A stretch of DNA of 64,000 bases. Origin: Streptomyces durocortorensis. Lineage in GTDB: Bacteria; Actinomycetota; Actinomycetes; Streptomycetales; Streptomycetaceae. This document shows, in pieces, positions 18,370-27,673 of this stretch. Each line of letters starts with the position of its first letter. Positions within the stretch are counted from its first letter, which is position 1. A program made the position numbers and the translations under genes. The notes under the pieces were generated by a model. It ran no database searches, was not told the DNA's origin, and saw only the letters and a program-made list of their open reading frames with translations. The stretch is from positions 1,054,001-1,118,000 of the forward strand of contig NZ_CP134500.1 in the NCBI RefSeq assembly GCF_031760065.1, given 5' to 3'.

Positions 18370-18607
18370 GCGGCCCTCCTTGCCCGGCGTCGGTCCCGTC
18401 CGGGAGCGACGCTCAAGTACCGCTGCTGTGTCCGGTGCGTGTGTGCGGTGCCCGTCACCACACTGCGCGACTCGGCGGTACCGCAGAGCCTAGAGCGCCT
18501 CTGCGCCGGTGGGGAGATCAATTACGACATTGCTCCGGCATGGCCGGATCGGTGGAATGCGACCGGCTGCGGATACCCCCTCCGGGCATCCGCAGCCGGT
18601 CCGCGTA

Positions 18608-20374
18608 TTACAGGTACTGGCCGGTATTGGCGACCGTGTCGATGGACCGCCCGGTGTCCGCGCCCTGCTTTCCGGTGACGAGTGTGCGGATGAAGACGAT
18701 CCGCTCACCCTTCTTACCGGAAATCCTGGCCCAGTCGTCCGGGTTGGTGGTGTTCGGCAGGTCTTCGTTCTCCTTGAACTCGTCCACACAGGCCTGCAGG
18801 AGATGAGCGACCCGCAGCCCCTTCTGGCCGTGTTCGAGGAATGCCTTGATGGCCATTTTCTTTGCCCGGTCGACGATGTTCTGAATCATCGCGCCGGAGT
18901 TGAAGTCCTTGAAGTACAGGACTTCCTTGTCGCCGTTGGCGTAGGTGACCTCAAGGAAGCGGTTCTCCTCGGACTCCGTGTACATCCGCTCCACGACCGA
19001 CTGGATCATGGCGTGGGCGGCGGCCTCCCGCGAGCCGGTGTGCTCGGACAGGTCGTCCGCGTGCAGCGGGAGCGACGGGGTCAGGTACTTCGCGAAGATG
19101 TCCTTCGCCGCCTCGGCGTCCGGACGCTCGATCTTGATCTTCACATCGAGGCGGCCGGGTCGCAGGATGGCGGGGTCGATCATGTCCTCGCGGTTGGAGG
19201 CGCCGATGACGATGACGTTCTCCAGGCCCTCCACCCCGTCGATCTCGGCGAGCAGCTGCGGGACGATGGTGTTCTCCACGTCCGAGCTGACGCCGCTGCC
19301 GCGGGTGCGGAAGAGGGATTCCATCTCGTCGAAGAAGACGATGACGGGGGTACCCTCGCTCGCCTTCTCCCGAGCACGCTGGAAGACCAGGCGGATGTGC
19401 CGCTCGGTCTCGCCGACGTACTTGTTGAGCAGCTCGGGGCCCTTGATATTGAGGAAGTAGCTCTTCCCCGCGGGCTGCCCGGTCACCTCGGCGACCTTCT
19501 TGGCGAGCGAATTGGCGACGGCCTTGGCGATCAGGGTCTTGCCGCAGCCGGGCGGACCGTAGAGCAGGATGCCCTTCGGCGGCCGCAGCTCGTGCTCCTT
19601 GAAGAGGTCGGGGTGCAGATACGGAAGCTCGACCGCGTCGCGGATCAGCTCGATCTGGTCGCCCAGGCCGCCGATCTTGTCGTAGTCGATGTCCGGGACC
19701 TCTTCGAGGACGAGCTCCTCGACCTCGCTCTTGGGAACCACCTCGTAGACGTAGCCGGACCTGGAGTCCAGGAGCAGGGCGTCGCCGGAGCGGATGGTCA
19801 TGTCCAGCAGCGGCTCGGCGAGCCGCACCACCCTCTCCTCGTCGGTGTGCCCGACCACCAGGGCGCGCTCGCCGTCCTCAAGGATCTCCTTGAGGGTGAC
19901 GATGTCCCCGGCCCGCTCGAACTCCATGGCCTCGACCACGTTGAGCGCTTCGTTGAGCATGACTTCCTGGCCGCGCCGCAGGTCGTCGAGCTCGACACTG
20001 GGGCTGACGTTCACCCGGAGCTTGCGGCCCCCGGTGAAGATGTCGCAGGTGCCGTCCTCATTGGCCTGCAGGAAGACGCCGAAGCCGGCCGGCGGCTGCG
20101 CGAGCCGGTCGACCTCCTCCTTGAGGGCCACGATCTGGTCACGCGCCTCACGGAGCGTGTTGGCGAGCCGCTCGTTCTGCGCGGACACGCCCGCCAGGTT
20201 CGTCTGCAACTCGACGATCCGCTCTTCGAGAATCCTCGTATGACGCGGAGAGTCGGCGAGCTTGCGTCGCAGGACGGCGATTTCCTGCTCGAGATAGGCA
20301 ACCTGGCCGGCTGGGTCCTCTGACCCTCGCGCGGGCCGGATGCCGCGGTTGATGTCGTCGTCGTGGGCTGCCAC
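18608..20374 (-). CDS. arc: Proteasome-associated AAA ATPase ARC/Mpa
   Basis: Protein of 588 aa from GTG 20374, which has GGAGGTGAGG immediately upstream. An N-terminal coiled coil (about 24-94) captures Pup. Tandem OB-fold region follows. The AAA module has Walker A GPPGCGKT (273-280), Walker [13 protein letters not shown] and an arginine-finger segment ILRPGRLD. The C-terminus ends GQYL, the docking tail that opens the 20S gate in mycobacteria. It unfolds pupylated proteins and threads them into PrcAB. It is divergent from the ferredoxin gene. Confidence 0.97.
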   Translation of the reverse strand: MAAHDDDINRGIRPARGSEDPAGQVAYLEQEIAVLRRKLADSPRHTRILEERIVELQTNLAGVSAQNERLANTLREARDQIVALKEEVDRLAQPPAGFGVFLQANEDGTCDIFTGGRKLRVNVSPSVELDDLRRGQEVMLNEALNVVEAMEFERAGDIVTLKEILEDGERALVVGHTDEERVVRLAEPLLDMTIRSGDALLLDSRSGYVYEVVPKSEVEELVLEEVPDIDYDKIGGLGDQIELIRDAVELPYLHPDLFKEHELRPPKGILLYGPPGCGKTLIAKAVANSLAKKVAEVTGQPAGKSYFLNIKGPELLNKYVGETERHIRLVFQRAREKASEGTPVIVFFDEMESLFRTRGSGVSSDVENTIVPQLLAEIDGVEGLENVIVIGASNREDMIDPAILRPGRLDVKIKIERPDAEAAKDIFAKYLTPSLPLHADDLSEHTGSREAAAHAMIQSVVERMYTESEENRFLEVTYANGDKEVLYFKDFNSGAMIQNIVDRAKKMAIKAFLEHGQKGLRVAHLLQACVDEFKENEDLPNTTNPDDWARISGKKGERIVFIRTLVTGKQGADTGRSIDTVANTGQYL

Positions 20375-20615
20375 GGTCCTCACCTCCTCCATGGGGAGCT
20401 GGACGCTTCCTGACCCTACCTGGGTGGGTGATGATTGAAACCCCTAGATCACAAAGACTCCGGGGTGTGTCCGATCTTCACCCTTGCGCTCTCCCTCACG
20501 TCAAGGGAATACCCACCCTTCGGCACCGGAAAGCCGCCGGTTGTATCGTCGAACCGGTCAACACCCGTCAGGGCTGGCTCCAATTGGTTCGGATACGCAG
20601 GAACGGCAGGACTCA

Positions 20616-20927
20616 ATGACCGTGCAGCAGGACTCGCCGGGCGACAGCGGCACCCAGGATCTGGAGGTCTGGATCGACCAGGATCTCTGCACGGGCGACG
20701 GAATCTGCGTGCAGTACGCCCCCGAGGTCTTCGAGCTGGACATCGACGGCCTGGCGTACGTGAAGAGCAGTGACGACGAGCTGCTTCAGGACAAGGGCGC
20801 GACCACTCCGGTGCCGCTGCCGCTCCTCCAGGACGTCGTCGACTCGGCCAAGGAGTGCCCCGGCGACTGCATCCATGTGCGGCGCGTCAAGGACAGCGTC
20901 GAGGTGTACGGGCCGGACGCCGAGTAG
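20616..20927 (+). CDS. Ferredoxin with CxxDxxC cluster motif
   Basis: Protein of 103 aa from ATG 20616. Cluster ligands are Cys25 and Cys31 in CTGDGIC, and Cys81 in KECPGDC (Cys85 is additional). The usual second cysteine is replaced by Asp28, so the protein should carry a [3Fe-4S] cluster or an Asp-ligated [4Fe-4S] cluster, as in several actinobacterial P450-type ferredoxins. No reductase or P450 gene is in the window. It diverges from arc across about 240 bases of intergenic DNA. Confidence 0.88.
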   Translation: MTVQQDSPGDSGTQDLEVWIDQDLCTGDGICVQYAPEVFELDIDGLAYVKSSDDELLQDKGATTPVPLPLLQDVVDSAKECPGDCIHVRRVKDSVEVYGPDAE

Positions 20928-20928
20928 C

Positions 20929-21510
20929 TCACACGCTGCGCGCGAGGTCCCCGGAGGTGCGGACGAACGCCTTCCCCTTCCACCGCCAGGAGGCCTGTTC
21001 CACCTGGTCGGGGCAGCAGCGGGGGACGTCGAGCGAGGAGTAGCCGAGCAGGGTCGCCGAGACGACTCCGCCCCGTACGGCGAAGTCGCCGACCGTCTTC
21101 CTGTCGGCGGGGTCCACCAGGGTCGCCACGACCCGGGGTGCGGGCCCGCTTCCCCGCGTCAGGACGTAGATGCCGCTCGGCGGCGTTCCGGAGCCCGCGT
21201 CGCAGTGCACTACGGCGACGGTTTCCGGCCGCCCGTCGCCGTCGAGGTCCCCGGGGGCCTGTCTGGCGACGGTGGTCCCGGCGCCGCCGCACTCCAGCGG
21301 GAAGTCCACGCCGGCCGGGTCCGGGGCGGGGGCTTGCTGGCCGTGCCGTGTGGTGGTCCGCTGCTCGGGGGCCGTGGCGGTGGCGGTGGCCGTACGGGGC
21401 TGGAGCAGGCCGGCCAGCGCGACGACGCCGGCCATCGCGGCGGCCGTGGCGAGCCAGTGCACGGGCTTGGCGGCGGTGTGCGCCAGGTCCGGGAGCGCGG
21501 AGGTCTGCAC
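20929..21510 (-). CDS. Putative exported protein of unknown function
   Basis: Protein of 193 aa from GTG 21510, which has AGGAGA 8 bases upstream. One hydrophobic N-terminal segment (ATAAAMAGVVALAGLL, about residues 20-35) suggests a signal anchor. The extracytoplasmic part has an FG-GAP-like calcium loop DLDGDGRPETVAVV and ends with WRWKGKAFVRT. The stop lies one base beyond the convergent ferredoxin stop. No family is assigned. Confidence 0.7.
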   Translation of the reverse strand: MQTSALPDLAHTAAKPVHWLATAAAMAGVVALAGLLQPRTATATATAPEQRTTTRHGQQAPAPDPAGVDFPLECGGAGTTVARQAPGDLDGDGRPETVAVVHCDAGSGTPPSGIYVLTRGSGPAPRVVATLVDPADRKTVGDFAVRGGVVSATLLGYSSLDVPRCCPDQVEQASWRWKGKAFVRTSGDLARSV

Positions 21511-21664
21511 GCGGTATGTCTCCTGATGGTTCCTGGGAGTCCCGGGAGGAGGTGGGGAGCACCCCCGAGGGGTGGCCAGCATCGTGCCACACCTCACACT
21601 CCGGCGGAACGGCGGGGTGGGTACGGGTCTCGCCACCGGGCCGCTGTGTCGGCGGCAACGAAAA

Positions 21665-21714
21665 GGCGCCGCCGCTGAGTTCCCCGGTCGGTCGGGGAAC
21701 TCAGCGGCGGCGCC
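21665..21714 (-). terminator. Perfect 22-bp hairpin terminator after trmI
   Basis: Stem from 21665-21686 pairs without mismatch with 21693-21714 around a GTCGGT loop. It lies 15 bases past the trmI stop. A run of four A residues (four U in the leftward transcript) sits at 21661-21664, making it close to a classical intrinsic terminator. Confidence 0.85.
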
Positions 21715-21729
21715 GGTGCGTTGGACGGA

Positions 21730-22641
21730 TCAGCCGCGGGAGGCGGCGGAGCCGCTCTGGCTGCCGGGGCCGTCGTAGTCCTCGCCGTAGGCGCCCTTGG
21801 AGGGACGGCGGCGGCGCAGGGGCGGTTCGACGCCGTCCGCGAGGCGGCGGGCGGTGACCAGGAAGCCGGTGTGGCCGATCATGCGGTGGTCGGGGCGGAC
21901 GGCGAGGCCCTCCACGTGCCAGTTGCGGATCATCGATTCCCAGGGCTGCGGTTCGGCGAAGCAGCCGATCTCGCGGATGGACTCGACGGTGCGCGAGAGC
22001 TGGGTGGTGGTGGCGACGTAGGCGCAGAGGATGCCGCCGGGCACCAGGGCCTTGGAGACGGCCTCCAGGCACTCCCAGGGAGCGAGCATGTCCAGCACGA
22101 CGCGGTCGACGTCGGTGTCGGAGAGATTGTCCTGGAGGTCGCCGACGGTCAGCTGCCAGGCGGGGTGCGGCGAGCCGAAGTAGCGCTCGACGTTCTGCTG
22201 GGCGATCTCGGCGAAGTCCTCGCGACGCTCGTAGGAGTGCAGCATGCCCTGCTCACCGATGGCGCGCAGCAGGAAGGTGGAGAGCGAGCCGGAGCCGACC
22301 CCTGCCTCCACGACGCGGGCGCCGGGGAAGATGTCGGCGAAGGCCAGGATCTGGCCCGCGTCCTTGGGGTAGACCACGGCGGCGCCGCGGGGCATGGACA
22401 GGACGTAGTCGGGGAGCAGGGGGCGCAGCGCGAGGTAGGCGACGTTTCCCGTGGTTCGGACAACACTGCCCTCGGGAGCACCGATCAGCTCGTCGTGCTG
22501 GAAAGAACCCTTGTGGGTGTGGAAGCTCTTTCCGGCCTCAAGCGTGAAGGTGTAGTGGCGTCCCTTGGGGTCGGTGAGCTGGACCTGGTCCCCGACCTTG
22601 AAGGGCCCACGTCGGCGGGCGGCACCGGTCGGTTCAGACAT
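21730..22641 (-). CDS. trmI: tRNA (adenine-N1-)-methyltransferase TrmI
   Basis: Protein of 303 aa. An N-terminal beta domain (FKVGDQVQLTDPKGRHYTFTL) is followed by a Rossmann SAM-binding domain with motif I VVEAGVGSGSLS and the catalytic-region DMLAPWECL. The family forms a tetramer that methylates A58 in the T-loop of tRNA. In mycobacteria the orthologue also neighbours the ARC gene, so the position is conserved. Confidence 0.95.
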   Translation of the reverse strand: MSEPTGAARRRGPFKVGDQVQLTDPKGRHYTFTLEAGKSFHTHKGSFQHDELIGAPEGSVVRTTGNVAYLALRPLLPDYVLSMPRGAAVVYPKDAGQILAFADIFPGARVVEAGVGSGSLSTFLLRAIGEQGMLHSYERREDFAEIAQQNVERYFGSPHPAWQLTVGDLQDNLSDTDVDRVVLDMLAPWECLEAVSKALVPGGILCAYVATTTQLSRTVESIREIGCFAEPQPWESMIRNWHVEGLAVRPDHRMIGHTGFLVTARRLADGVEPPLRRRRPSKGAYGEDYDGPGSQSGSAASRG

Positions 22642-22711
22642 GTGACCAGCGTACCGGTGTTTCAGGGGCCGCCGACCGCCCGGTCCGGGCGGCGGCGGGA
22701 GCCCCGGCGGC

Positions 22712-23962
22712 TCAGGTGCCGGGGCGGGCCATGGCCTTGACGAAGGCGCGCTCCACGTCGGCGGTGGAGAGGACTCCGTAGATCTGGCCGGTCTCCTCGA
22801 CCACCAGGTACTCGGTGGCGGGGGTGGCCTTGAGCCGGTCGAGGAGGGCTTCCCCGGCCAGCTCGGCGGGGACCTTCATACCCTCGGTGAGGTCCTGGGC
22901 GAGGCCGCTGACGGCGACCCAGGGGCGGCGGTGTTCGGGGACGCCGACGATGGCGGCCTCGCGGACGACGCCCTTGGGGTTGCCCTGTCCGTCGACGACG
23001 ACCAGGGCGCGGGCGCCCGCCTCGTTGGCCCGGCGCAGCGCTTCGGAGAGCGGGGTGGCGGACTCGACGGGCACGGCACGCCGGGTGAGGGTGCGGGCGC
23101 GGAGGTCGGGCAGGTGCTCGCGGAGCCGGGCCATGCGCAGGCTGTTCCCGGCGCCGGTCCAGATGATCCCGGCGAGGATCGCGGCGAGCAGGGCGTCCAT
23201 GACGGTCTCGATGCCGCCGATGCTGTCGGGTGCGGCGCCCAGGGTTCCGGTGTGGGTGAGCAGCGGCAGTCCGACCAGGACGGTGACGGCCAGCCCCCGG
23301 CCGACCCAGGCGGCGGCGATGGTGCCGCTCATGGGCTTGCCGGTGATCTTCCAGACGACGGCGCGGAGCATCCGGCCGCCGTCGAGGGGCAGACCGGGCA
23401 GCAGGTTGAAGGCGGCCACGATGAGGTTGGAGATCATCAGGCCCGCGAGCAGGACACCGGGGACGGTGCCGGGCTCGACGAACTGCATCGCGCCGTAGAA
23501 GACGCCGCCGAGGACGAGGGAGAGGAGCGGGCCGACGAAGGCGAGGATGAACTCGCGGCCTGGCGTCTCGGTCTCCTTCTCGATCTCCGAGACGCCGCCG
23601 AAGAACTGGAGCTGGATGCGGCGGACCGGGAGCTTGTAGCGCAGGGCGGCGACCGTGTGGGCCAGTTCGTGGACGAGCACGGAGGCGTAGAAGGCGATCG
23701 CGAAGAACAGCGCGACGAGATAGCGCGCACCGCCCAGCTCGGGCAGCACCCGGTCGAGCTGGCCGCCGAAGACCCAGGTGATCAGCGCGGCGACGACGAA
23801 CCAGCTGGGGGCGACGTAGACGGGCACGCCGAAGGGGCGGCCCATGAGCAGGCCGCCGCCCGGCTCCGCGGGGCGTTTGGGCTTGCCGTTCTCGGGGGCG
23901 GCGCCGGGGTCCGTGCCCCCTGCGCCGGGCTGCGGCCGCCCGCTGTCGCCGCTCTCGTCCAC
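22712..23962 (-). CDS. Site-2-protease-like M50 metalloprotease with CBS pair
   Basis: Protein of 416 aa from GTG 23962 (AAGGGA upstream). A polar N-terminus of about 40 residues precedes six hydrophobic segments. The zinc motif HELAH and the third-ligand motif NLLPGLPLDGGRM identify an intramembrane M50 protease. Two C-terminal CBS domains (ending YLVVEETGQIYGVLSTADVERAF) suggest control by nucleotides, as in SpoIVFB-like group III proteases. The frame stays open far upstream but that extension is antisense to the nuclease and regulator genes. Confidence 0.92.
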   Translation of the reverse strand: MDESGDSGRPQPGAGGTDPGAAPENGKPKRPAEPGGGLLMGRPFGVPVYVAPSWFVVAALITWVFGGQLDRVLPELGGARYLVALFFAIAFYASVLVHELAHTVAALRYKLPVRRIQLQFFGGVSEIEKETETPGREFILAFVGPLLSLVLGGVFYGAMQFVEPGTVPGVLLAGLMISNLIVAAFNLLPGLPLDGGRMLRAVVWKITGKPMSGTIAAAWVGRGLAVTVLVGLPLLTHTGTLGAAPDSIGGIETVMDALLAAILAGIIWTGAGNSLRMARLREHLPDLRARTLTRRAVPVESATPLSEALRRANEAGARALVVVDGQGNPKGVVREAAIVGVPEHRRPWVAVSGLAQDLTEGMKVPAELAGEALLDRLKATPATEYLVVEETGQIYGVLSTADVERAFVKAMARPGT

Positions 23963-24073
23963 GGGGTCCCTTCGGTTCGGTGAGTGGCCTTTGCCACGAT
24001 CATGCAGTGTGCGAGGGTCTACCGTCGATGGTATGCCGCTGACTGTCAGTGGCGGGCCGTAGGGTCTGGAGAC

Positions 24074-24985
24074 ATGACTTCCGTGCCGCGGCCGCCTCAG
24101 CCGCCTTCGTCCCTGTCGCCGTCGCGGGCGAGCGATTTCATGCAGTGCCCCCTGCTCTACCGCTTCCGGGTCATCGACAAGCTCCCGGAGAAGCCCAGCG
24201 AGGCGGCTACCCGCGGCACTCTGGTCCATGCCGTGCTGGAGCGGCTCTTCGACGCCCCGGCGGCGGACCGTACGGCGCCGCGGGCGCGGGCGCTGATTCC
24301 CGGCCAGTGGGACCGGCTGCTGGAGACGAAGCCGGAGCTGGGCGAGCTGTTCGCCGAGGACAGTGGGGGTGAGCGGTTGACCCGCTGGCTGGGCGAGGCG
24401 GAGCGGCTGGTGGAGCGGTGGTTCTCGCTGGAGGACCCGACGCGTCTGGAGCCCGCCGAGCGGGAGATGTTCGTGGAGACGGAGCTGGAGTCGGGGCTGC
24501 GGCTGCGCGGGGTGATCGACCGGGTGGACGTCGCGCCGACCGGCGAGGTCAGGATCGTCGACTACAAGACGGGCAAGGCCCCGCGACCGGAGTATTCCGA
24601 GGGCCCGCTGTTCCAGATGACGTTCTACGCGCTGGTGATCTGGCGGCTGAAGGGCGTCGTGCCCCGCCGTCTCCAGCTGGTCTATCTGGGCAGCGGCGAT
24701 GTGCTGACGTACGACCCGGTGGTGGCGGACCTGGAGCGGGTGGAGCGCAAGCTGCTGGCGCTGTGGGACGCGATCGCACTGGCGACGGAGACCGGCGACT
24801 GGCGGCCGCGCCCGACGAAGCTGTGCGGCTGGTGCGACCACCAGGCGGTCTGTCCGGAATTCGGCGGGACTCCCCCGGTCTACCCCCTGGCGGTGCGCCC
24901 GGCGGAGTCGGGTGAGGATGTGCAGGGCAGAATGGGACCGGTCCGGGCCGAGGCCGGCCGAGCCGTGGCCCTTGAGGGCCCTTAA
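24074..24985 (+). CDS. RecB-family PD-(D/E)XK nuclease with Fe-S cysteines
   Basis: Protein of 303 aa from ATG 24074 (GGAG upstream). It shows the RecB/AddB/Cas4 nuclease signatures: SPSRASDFMQCPLLYRF, GTLVHAVLERL, the catalytic GVIDRVD and IVDYKTGK (D-x(n)-D-x-K), and the C-terminal CGWCDHQAVC. The early cysteine plus the three late ones match the iron-sulphur latch of Cas4/AddB proteins. It stands alone, without a helicase domain. It is divergent from the M50 protease and 10 bases upstream of the response regulator, so the two are probably one operon. Confidence 0.9.
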   Translation: MTSVPRPPQPPSSLSPSRASDFMQCPLLYRFRVIDKLPEKPSEAATRGTLVHAVLERLFDAPAADRTAPRARALIPGQWDRLLETKPELGELFAEDSGGERLTRWLGEAERLVERWFSLEDPTRLEPAEREMFVETELESGLRLRGVIDRVDVAPTGEVRIVDYKTGKAPRPEYSEGPLFQMTFYALVIWRLKGVVPRRLQLVYLGSGDVLTYDPVVADLERVERKLLALWDAIALATETGDWRPRPTKLCGWCDHQAVCPEFGGTPPVYPLAVRPAESGEDVQGRMGPVRAEAGRAVALEGP

Positions 24986-24994
24986 GGAGTTCCT

Positions 24995-25666
24995 GTGGCG
25001 ATCCGCGTCCTTCTGGTCGACGACCAGCCCCTGCTGCGCACCGGTTTCCGGATGATTCTGGAGGCCGAGGGCGATCTGGCGGTGGTGGGTGAGGCCGGTG
25101 ACGGTCTGCAGGCCATCGACCAAGTGCGGGCGCTCCAGCCCGATGTGGTGCTGATGGACATCCGGATGCCGCGGATGGACGGGGTGGAGGCGACCCGTCA
25201 GATCACCGGCCCCGGGAAGGACGGCCCGGCGAAGGTGCTGGTGCTGACCACCTTCGATCTCGACGAGTACGTGGTGGAGGCGCTGCGTGCGGGGGCGAGC
25301 GGCTTCCTGCTGAAGGACGCCCCGGCGGCCGAGCTGGTGCAGGCGATCCGGGTGGTCGCGGCGGGCGAGGCGATGCTCGCCCCGAGCATCACGCGCCGGC
25401 TGCTGGACAAGTACGCGGACCATCTGCCCTCCGGTGAGGACCCGGTCCCGGACGCCCTGCACACGCTGACGGACCGTGAGGTCGAGGTGCTGAAGCTGGT
25501 GGCACGCGGGCTGTCCAACGCGGAGATCGCCGCGGACCTGTTCGTCAGCGAGACGACGGTCAAGACCCATGTCGGCCATGTGCTCACGAAGTTGAGCCTG
25601 CGCGACCGGGTGCAGGCCGCGGTGTACGCGTACGAGAGCGGGCTGGTGCGCCCCGGCGCGCAGTAG
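24995..25666 (+). CDS. NarL/FixJ-type response regulator
   Basis: Protein of 223 aa with a receiver domain (acidic pocket DDQ at 9-11, phospho-acceptor Asp near 55 in DVVLMDIRMP, Lys in GFLLKDA) and a LuxR-type helix-turn-helix (LTDREVEVLKLVARGLSNAEIAADLFVSETTVKTH). GTG start with AAGGAG upstream. No histidine kinase gene is nearby, so the partner kinase is unknown and this is an orphan regulator by position. Confidence 0.95.
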   Translation: MAIRVLLVDDQPLLRTGFRMILEAEGDLAVVGEAGDGLQAIDQVRALQPDVVLMDIRMPRMDGVEATRQITGPGKDGPAKVLVLTTFDLDEYVVEALRAGASGFLLKDAPAAELVQAIRVVAAGEAMLAPSITRRLLDKYADHLPSGEDPVPDALHTLTDREVEVLKLVARGLSNAEIAADLFVSETTVKTHVGHVLTKLSLRDRVQAAVYAYESGLVRPGAQ

Positions 25667-25694
25667 AGGTCTTCGTCGCGAGCGAGCTCCGCGG

Positions 25695-25751
25695 AAAGCC
25701 GTCCGGCCCGTCCCCGTCCTGTTCCAGGAAGGGGCGGGCCGGACGGCTTTT
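25695..25751. terminator. Long hairpin between the response regulator and convergent solute-binding gene
   Basis: AAAGCCGTCCGGCCCG pairs with CGGGCCGGACGGCTTT, followed by T residues on both strands. Lying between convergent genes, it can terminate both. Confidence 0.85.
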
Positions 25752-25767
25752 CCGGTGCGGACCGGCC

Positions 25768-27366
25768 TCAGGCGCCGGGCCGGTGGAGCTCCCACAGCTG
25801 GAGCTCGGAGGTGGCGCTGACGGAGTGCTCCACCCCGGCGATCCCGTCGCGGGAGGCGACGTACTGCTTGCCCTGCCAGATCGGGAGCACGGGGACGTCG
25901 GCGGCGACGATGTCCTGGAGCTTCTCGTAGGTCGCGGCGGCGGCGGTGCGGTCGGCCTCACGGCGGGACTGCGGGATGAGGACGTTCTGCGCCTCGCGCG
26001 AGCGGTAGGGCGAGTTGAGGAAGTTGTCCTTGTCCAGGAACGGCGCGGTGTAGTTGTCCGGGTCCGGGAAGTCGGGGAACCAGCCCATGCCGTAGGCCGC
26101 GTAGTCGCCGCGCTTCTGCTCCGGGCGGTACTTCGACCACTCCGTGCCCTGGACATCGATGTCGAAGAGGCCCGAGCTGTTCAGCTGCTGCTGGATCGCC
26201 TTGAACTCCTTGGCGGTGGCCGAGCCGTAGTGGTCGTTCGTGTAGTGCAGGGTGAACTTCACCGGGGTCTTGATGCCGGCGTCCCGCAGCGTCGCCTCGG
26301 CCTTGGTGGTGCTGGGCTCTCCGTACTTGTTGAAGAAGGCGTTCGTGTGCCCGGAGATGCTGGACGGGATCAGGGAGTAGAGCGGCTCGGCGGTCGTGCC
26401 GTACACCTTGCCCGCGATCTCGCCCCGGTCGATGATCTGGGCCATGGCCTGCCGGACGGCCTTGTTGACCACGGGGTCCTTGGTGTTGAAGCCCAGGTAG
26501 CTGATGGCCAGGCCGGGCATCTCGGTGAGCTCGATGCCTTCCTTGGGGCTGACCAGCATGTCGCGGGCCTGCTCGGGCGACATGGCCCGGGTCATCATGT
26601 GGATCTTCTTCTCGTCGAGCGCCTTGCCCATGGCTTCGGCGTCGACGAAGAGGTCCATCTCGACCTTGTCATTGAGCACCTTCAACTCACCCTTGTACGA
26701 AGGGTTCTTGGAGAAGGTGATCTTCACGACCCGGCCGTCCTCGACCTGCGGCTTCATGGTGTACGGGCCGGAGCCGTTGACCTGGAAGCCCTCGCGCGGG
26801 GACTTCGCCGGGTACTGCGCCTTCGGGACGATGCCGGCGGCGGGCGTGGCGAGCTTGTACGGGAACGTCGCGTCCGGGGTCTTCAGGTGGAAGACCACCT
26901 GGTCGTCGCCCTTGGTCTCGATCGTGTCGATGTTGGAGAGCAGACCGACCGGACCGCTGTCCGAGTCGATGTCGATGACGCGCTGGATGGAGTGCTTCAC
27001 GTCCTCGGCGGTGACAGGTGTCCCGTCGGCGAAGGTGAGGCCCTCGCGCAGGGTGCAGCGGTAGCTCTCGTTCTCGGTGTCCGTGAAGGTGCAGCTGCGG
27101 GCCGCTTCGGGCGCCGGTTCGCCGCCTCCGTTGGGCACGGCGGTCAGCGTCTGCACCGTCTGGCGCAGGACGTTCCAGACGCCTGCTTCATAGCCGATGG
27201 CCGGGTCGAGGGGCGCGGGGTTCTCCGCGGAGGCCACGAGCTGGTCCGTGGTGCCGACGACGATGGCTCCCGTGCCACCGGCGCCGCTGTCCGTGCTGCC
27301 GCAGGCGGCGAGCACGGGGGCGAGCAGGCCGACGACGGCCGGCAGCACCAGGGTCTTGCGGTTCAT
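25768..27366 (-). CDS. Family 5 (peptide/opine-type) ABC transporter substrate-binding lipoprotein
   Basis: Protein of 532 aa from ATG 27366 (GAGGGAGA upstream). The lipobox is VLAAC with Cys22. The mature domain shows SBP_bac_5 features: TFADGTPVTAEDVKHSIQRV, YTMKPQVEDG and the late segment KLQDIVAADVPVLPIWQGKQYVA. It would deliver peptides or similar ligands to a membrane permease, but no permease or ATPase gene is adjacent, so it is an orphan component. Substrate is not deducible. Confidence 0.92.
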   Translation of the reverse strand: MNRKTLVLPAVVGLLAPVLAACGSTDSGAGGTGAIVVGTTDQLVASAENPAPLDPAIGYEAGVWNVLRQTVQTLTAVPNGGGEPAPEAARSCTFTDTENESYRCTLREGLTFADGTPVTAEDVKHSIQRVIDIDSDSGPVGLLSNIDTIETKGDDQVVFHLKTPDATFPYKLATPAAGIVPKAQYPAKSPREGFQVNGSGPYTMKPQVEDGRVVKITFSKNPSYKGELKVLNDKVEMDLFVDAEAMGKALDEKKIHMMTRAMSPEQARDMLVSPKEGIELTEMPGLAISYLGFNTKDPVVNKAVRQAMAQIIDRGEIAGKVYGTTAEPLYSLIPSSISGHTNAFFNKYGEPSTTKAEATLRDAGIKTPVKFTLHYTNDHYGSATAKEFKAIQQQLNSSGLFDIDVQGTEWSKYRPEQKRGDYAAYGMGWFPDFPDPDNYTAPFLDKDNFLNSPYRSREAQNVLIPQSRREADRTAAAATYEKLQDIVAADVPVLPIWQGKQYVASRDGIAGVEHSVSATSELQLWELHRPGA

Positions 27367-27673
27367 CTGGACGTTCTCCCTCATCCCGGCAGGTGAGGAA
27401 TCAAAGTTAGTAGCCGCCGACGGCCTCTCCCGACCGCCCGGATCGCAGCTCGCTCTCCCCCGGCGGCCGGAAGGGGCGACACATGATCACCATTCCGGAC
27501 ATCTCATATGATCCCGGAGGCCAACTGGTGGCTCCCGGGTGAGGAAGCTCACCCTCCCTACCTCTTCACATATGTGCACAGTGGCTGATTCACGTCCACG
27601 GAAAGTTGCCGGAATGCGCACGGCGGGAGGGAGGAGTACGCCGCTCGTACATCGGTCGGGCTCTCTGCCCGGG
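27367..27673. promoter_or_regulatory. Promoter region of the solute-binding protein gene
   Basis: This 307-base gap is richer in A+T than its neighbours, with CATATG-containing patches near 27506 and 27570. It holds an inverted repeat, CCCGGAGGCCA (27513-27523) and TGGCTCCCGGG (27529-27539), with two mismatched pairs. These features suit a regulated promoter reading leftward into the lipoprotein gene, but no specific regulator site is recognised and no gene is seen. Confidence 0.4.

Noticed and set aside
23963..25795. A 600-residue N-terminal extension of the M50 protease frame
   Set aside because: It runs antisense through the RecB-type and response-regulator genes with His/Arg/Gln-rich composition; a good GTG start with AAGGGA exists at 23962.
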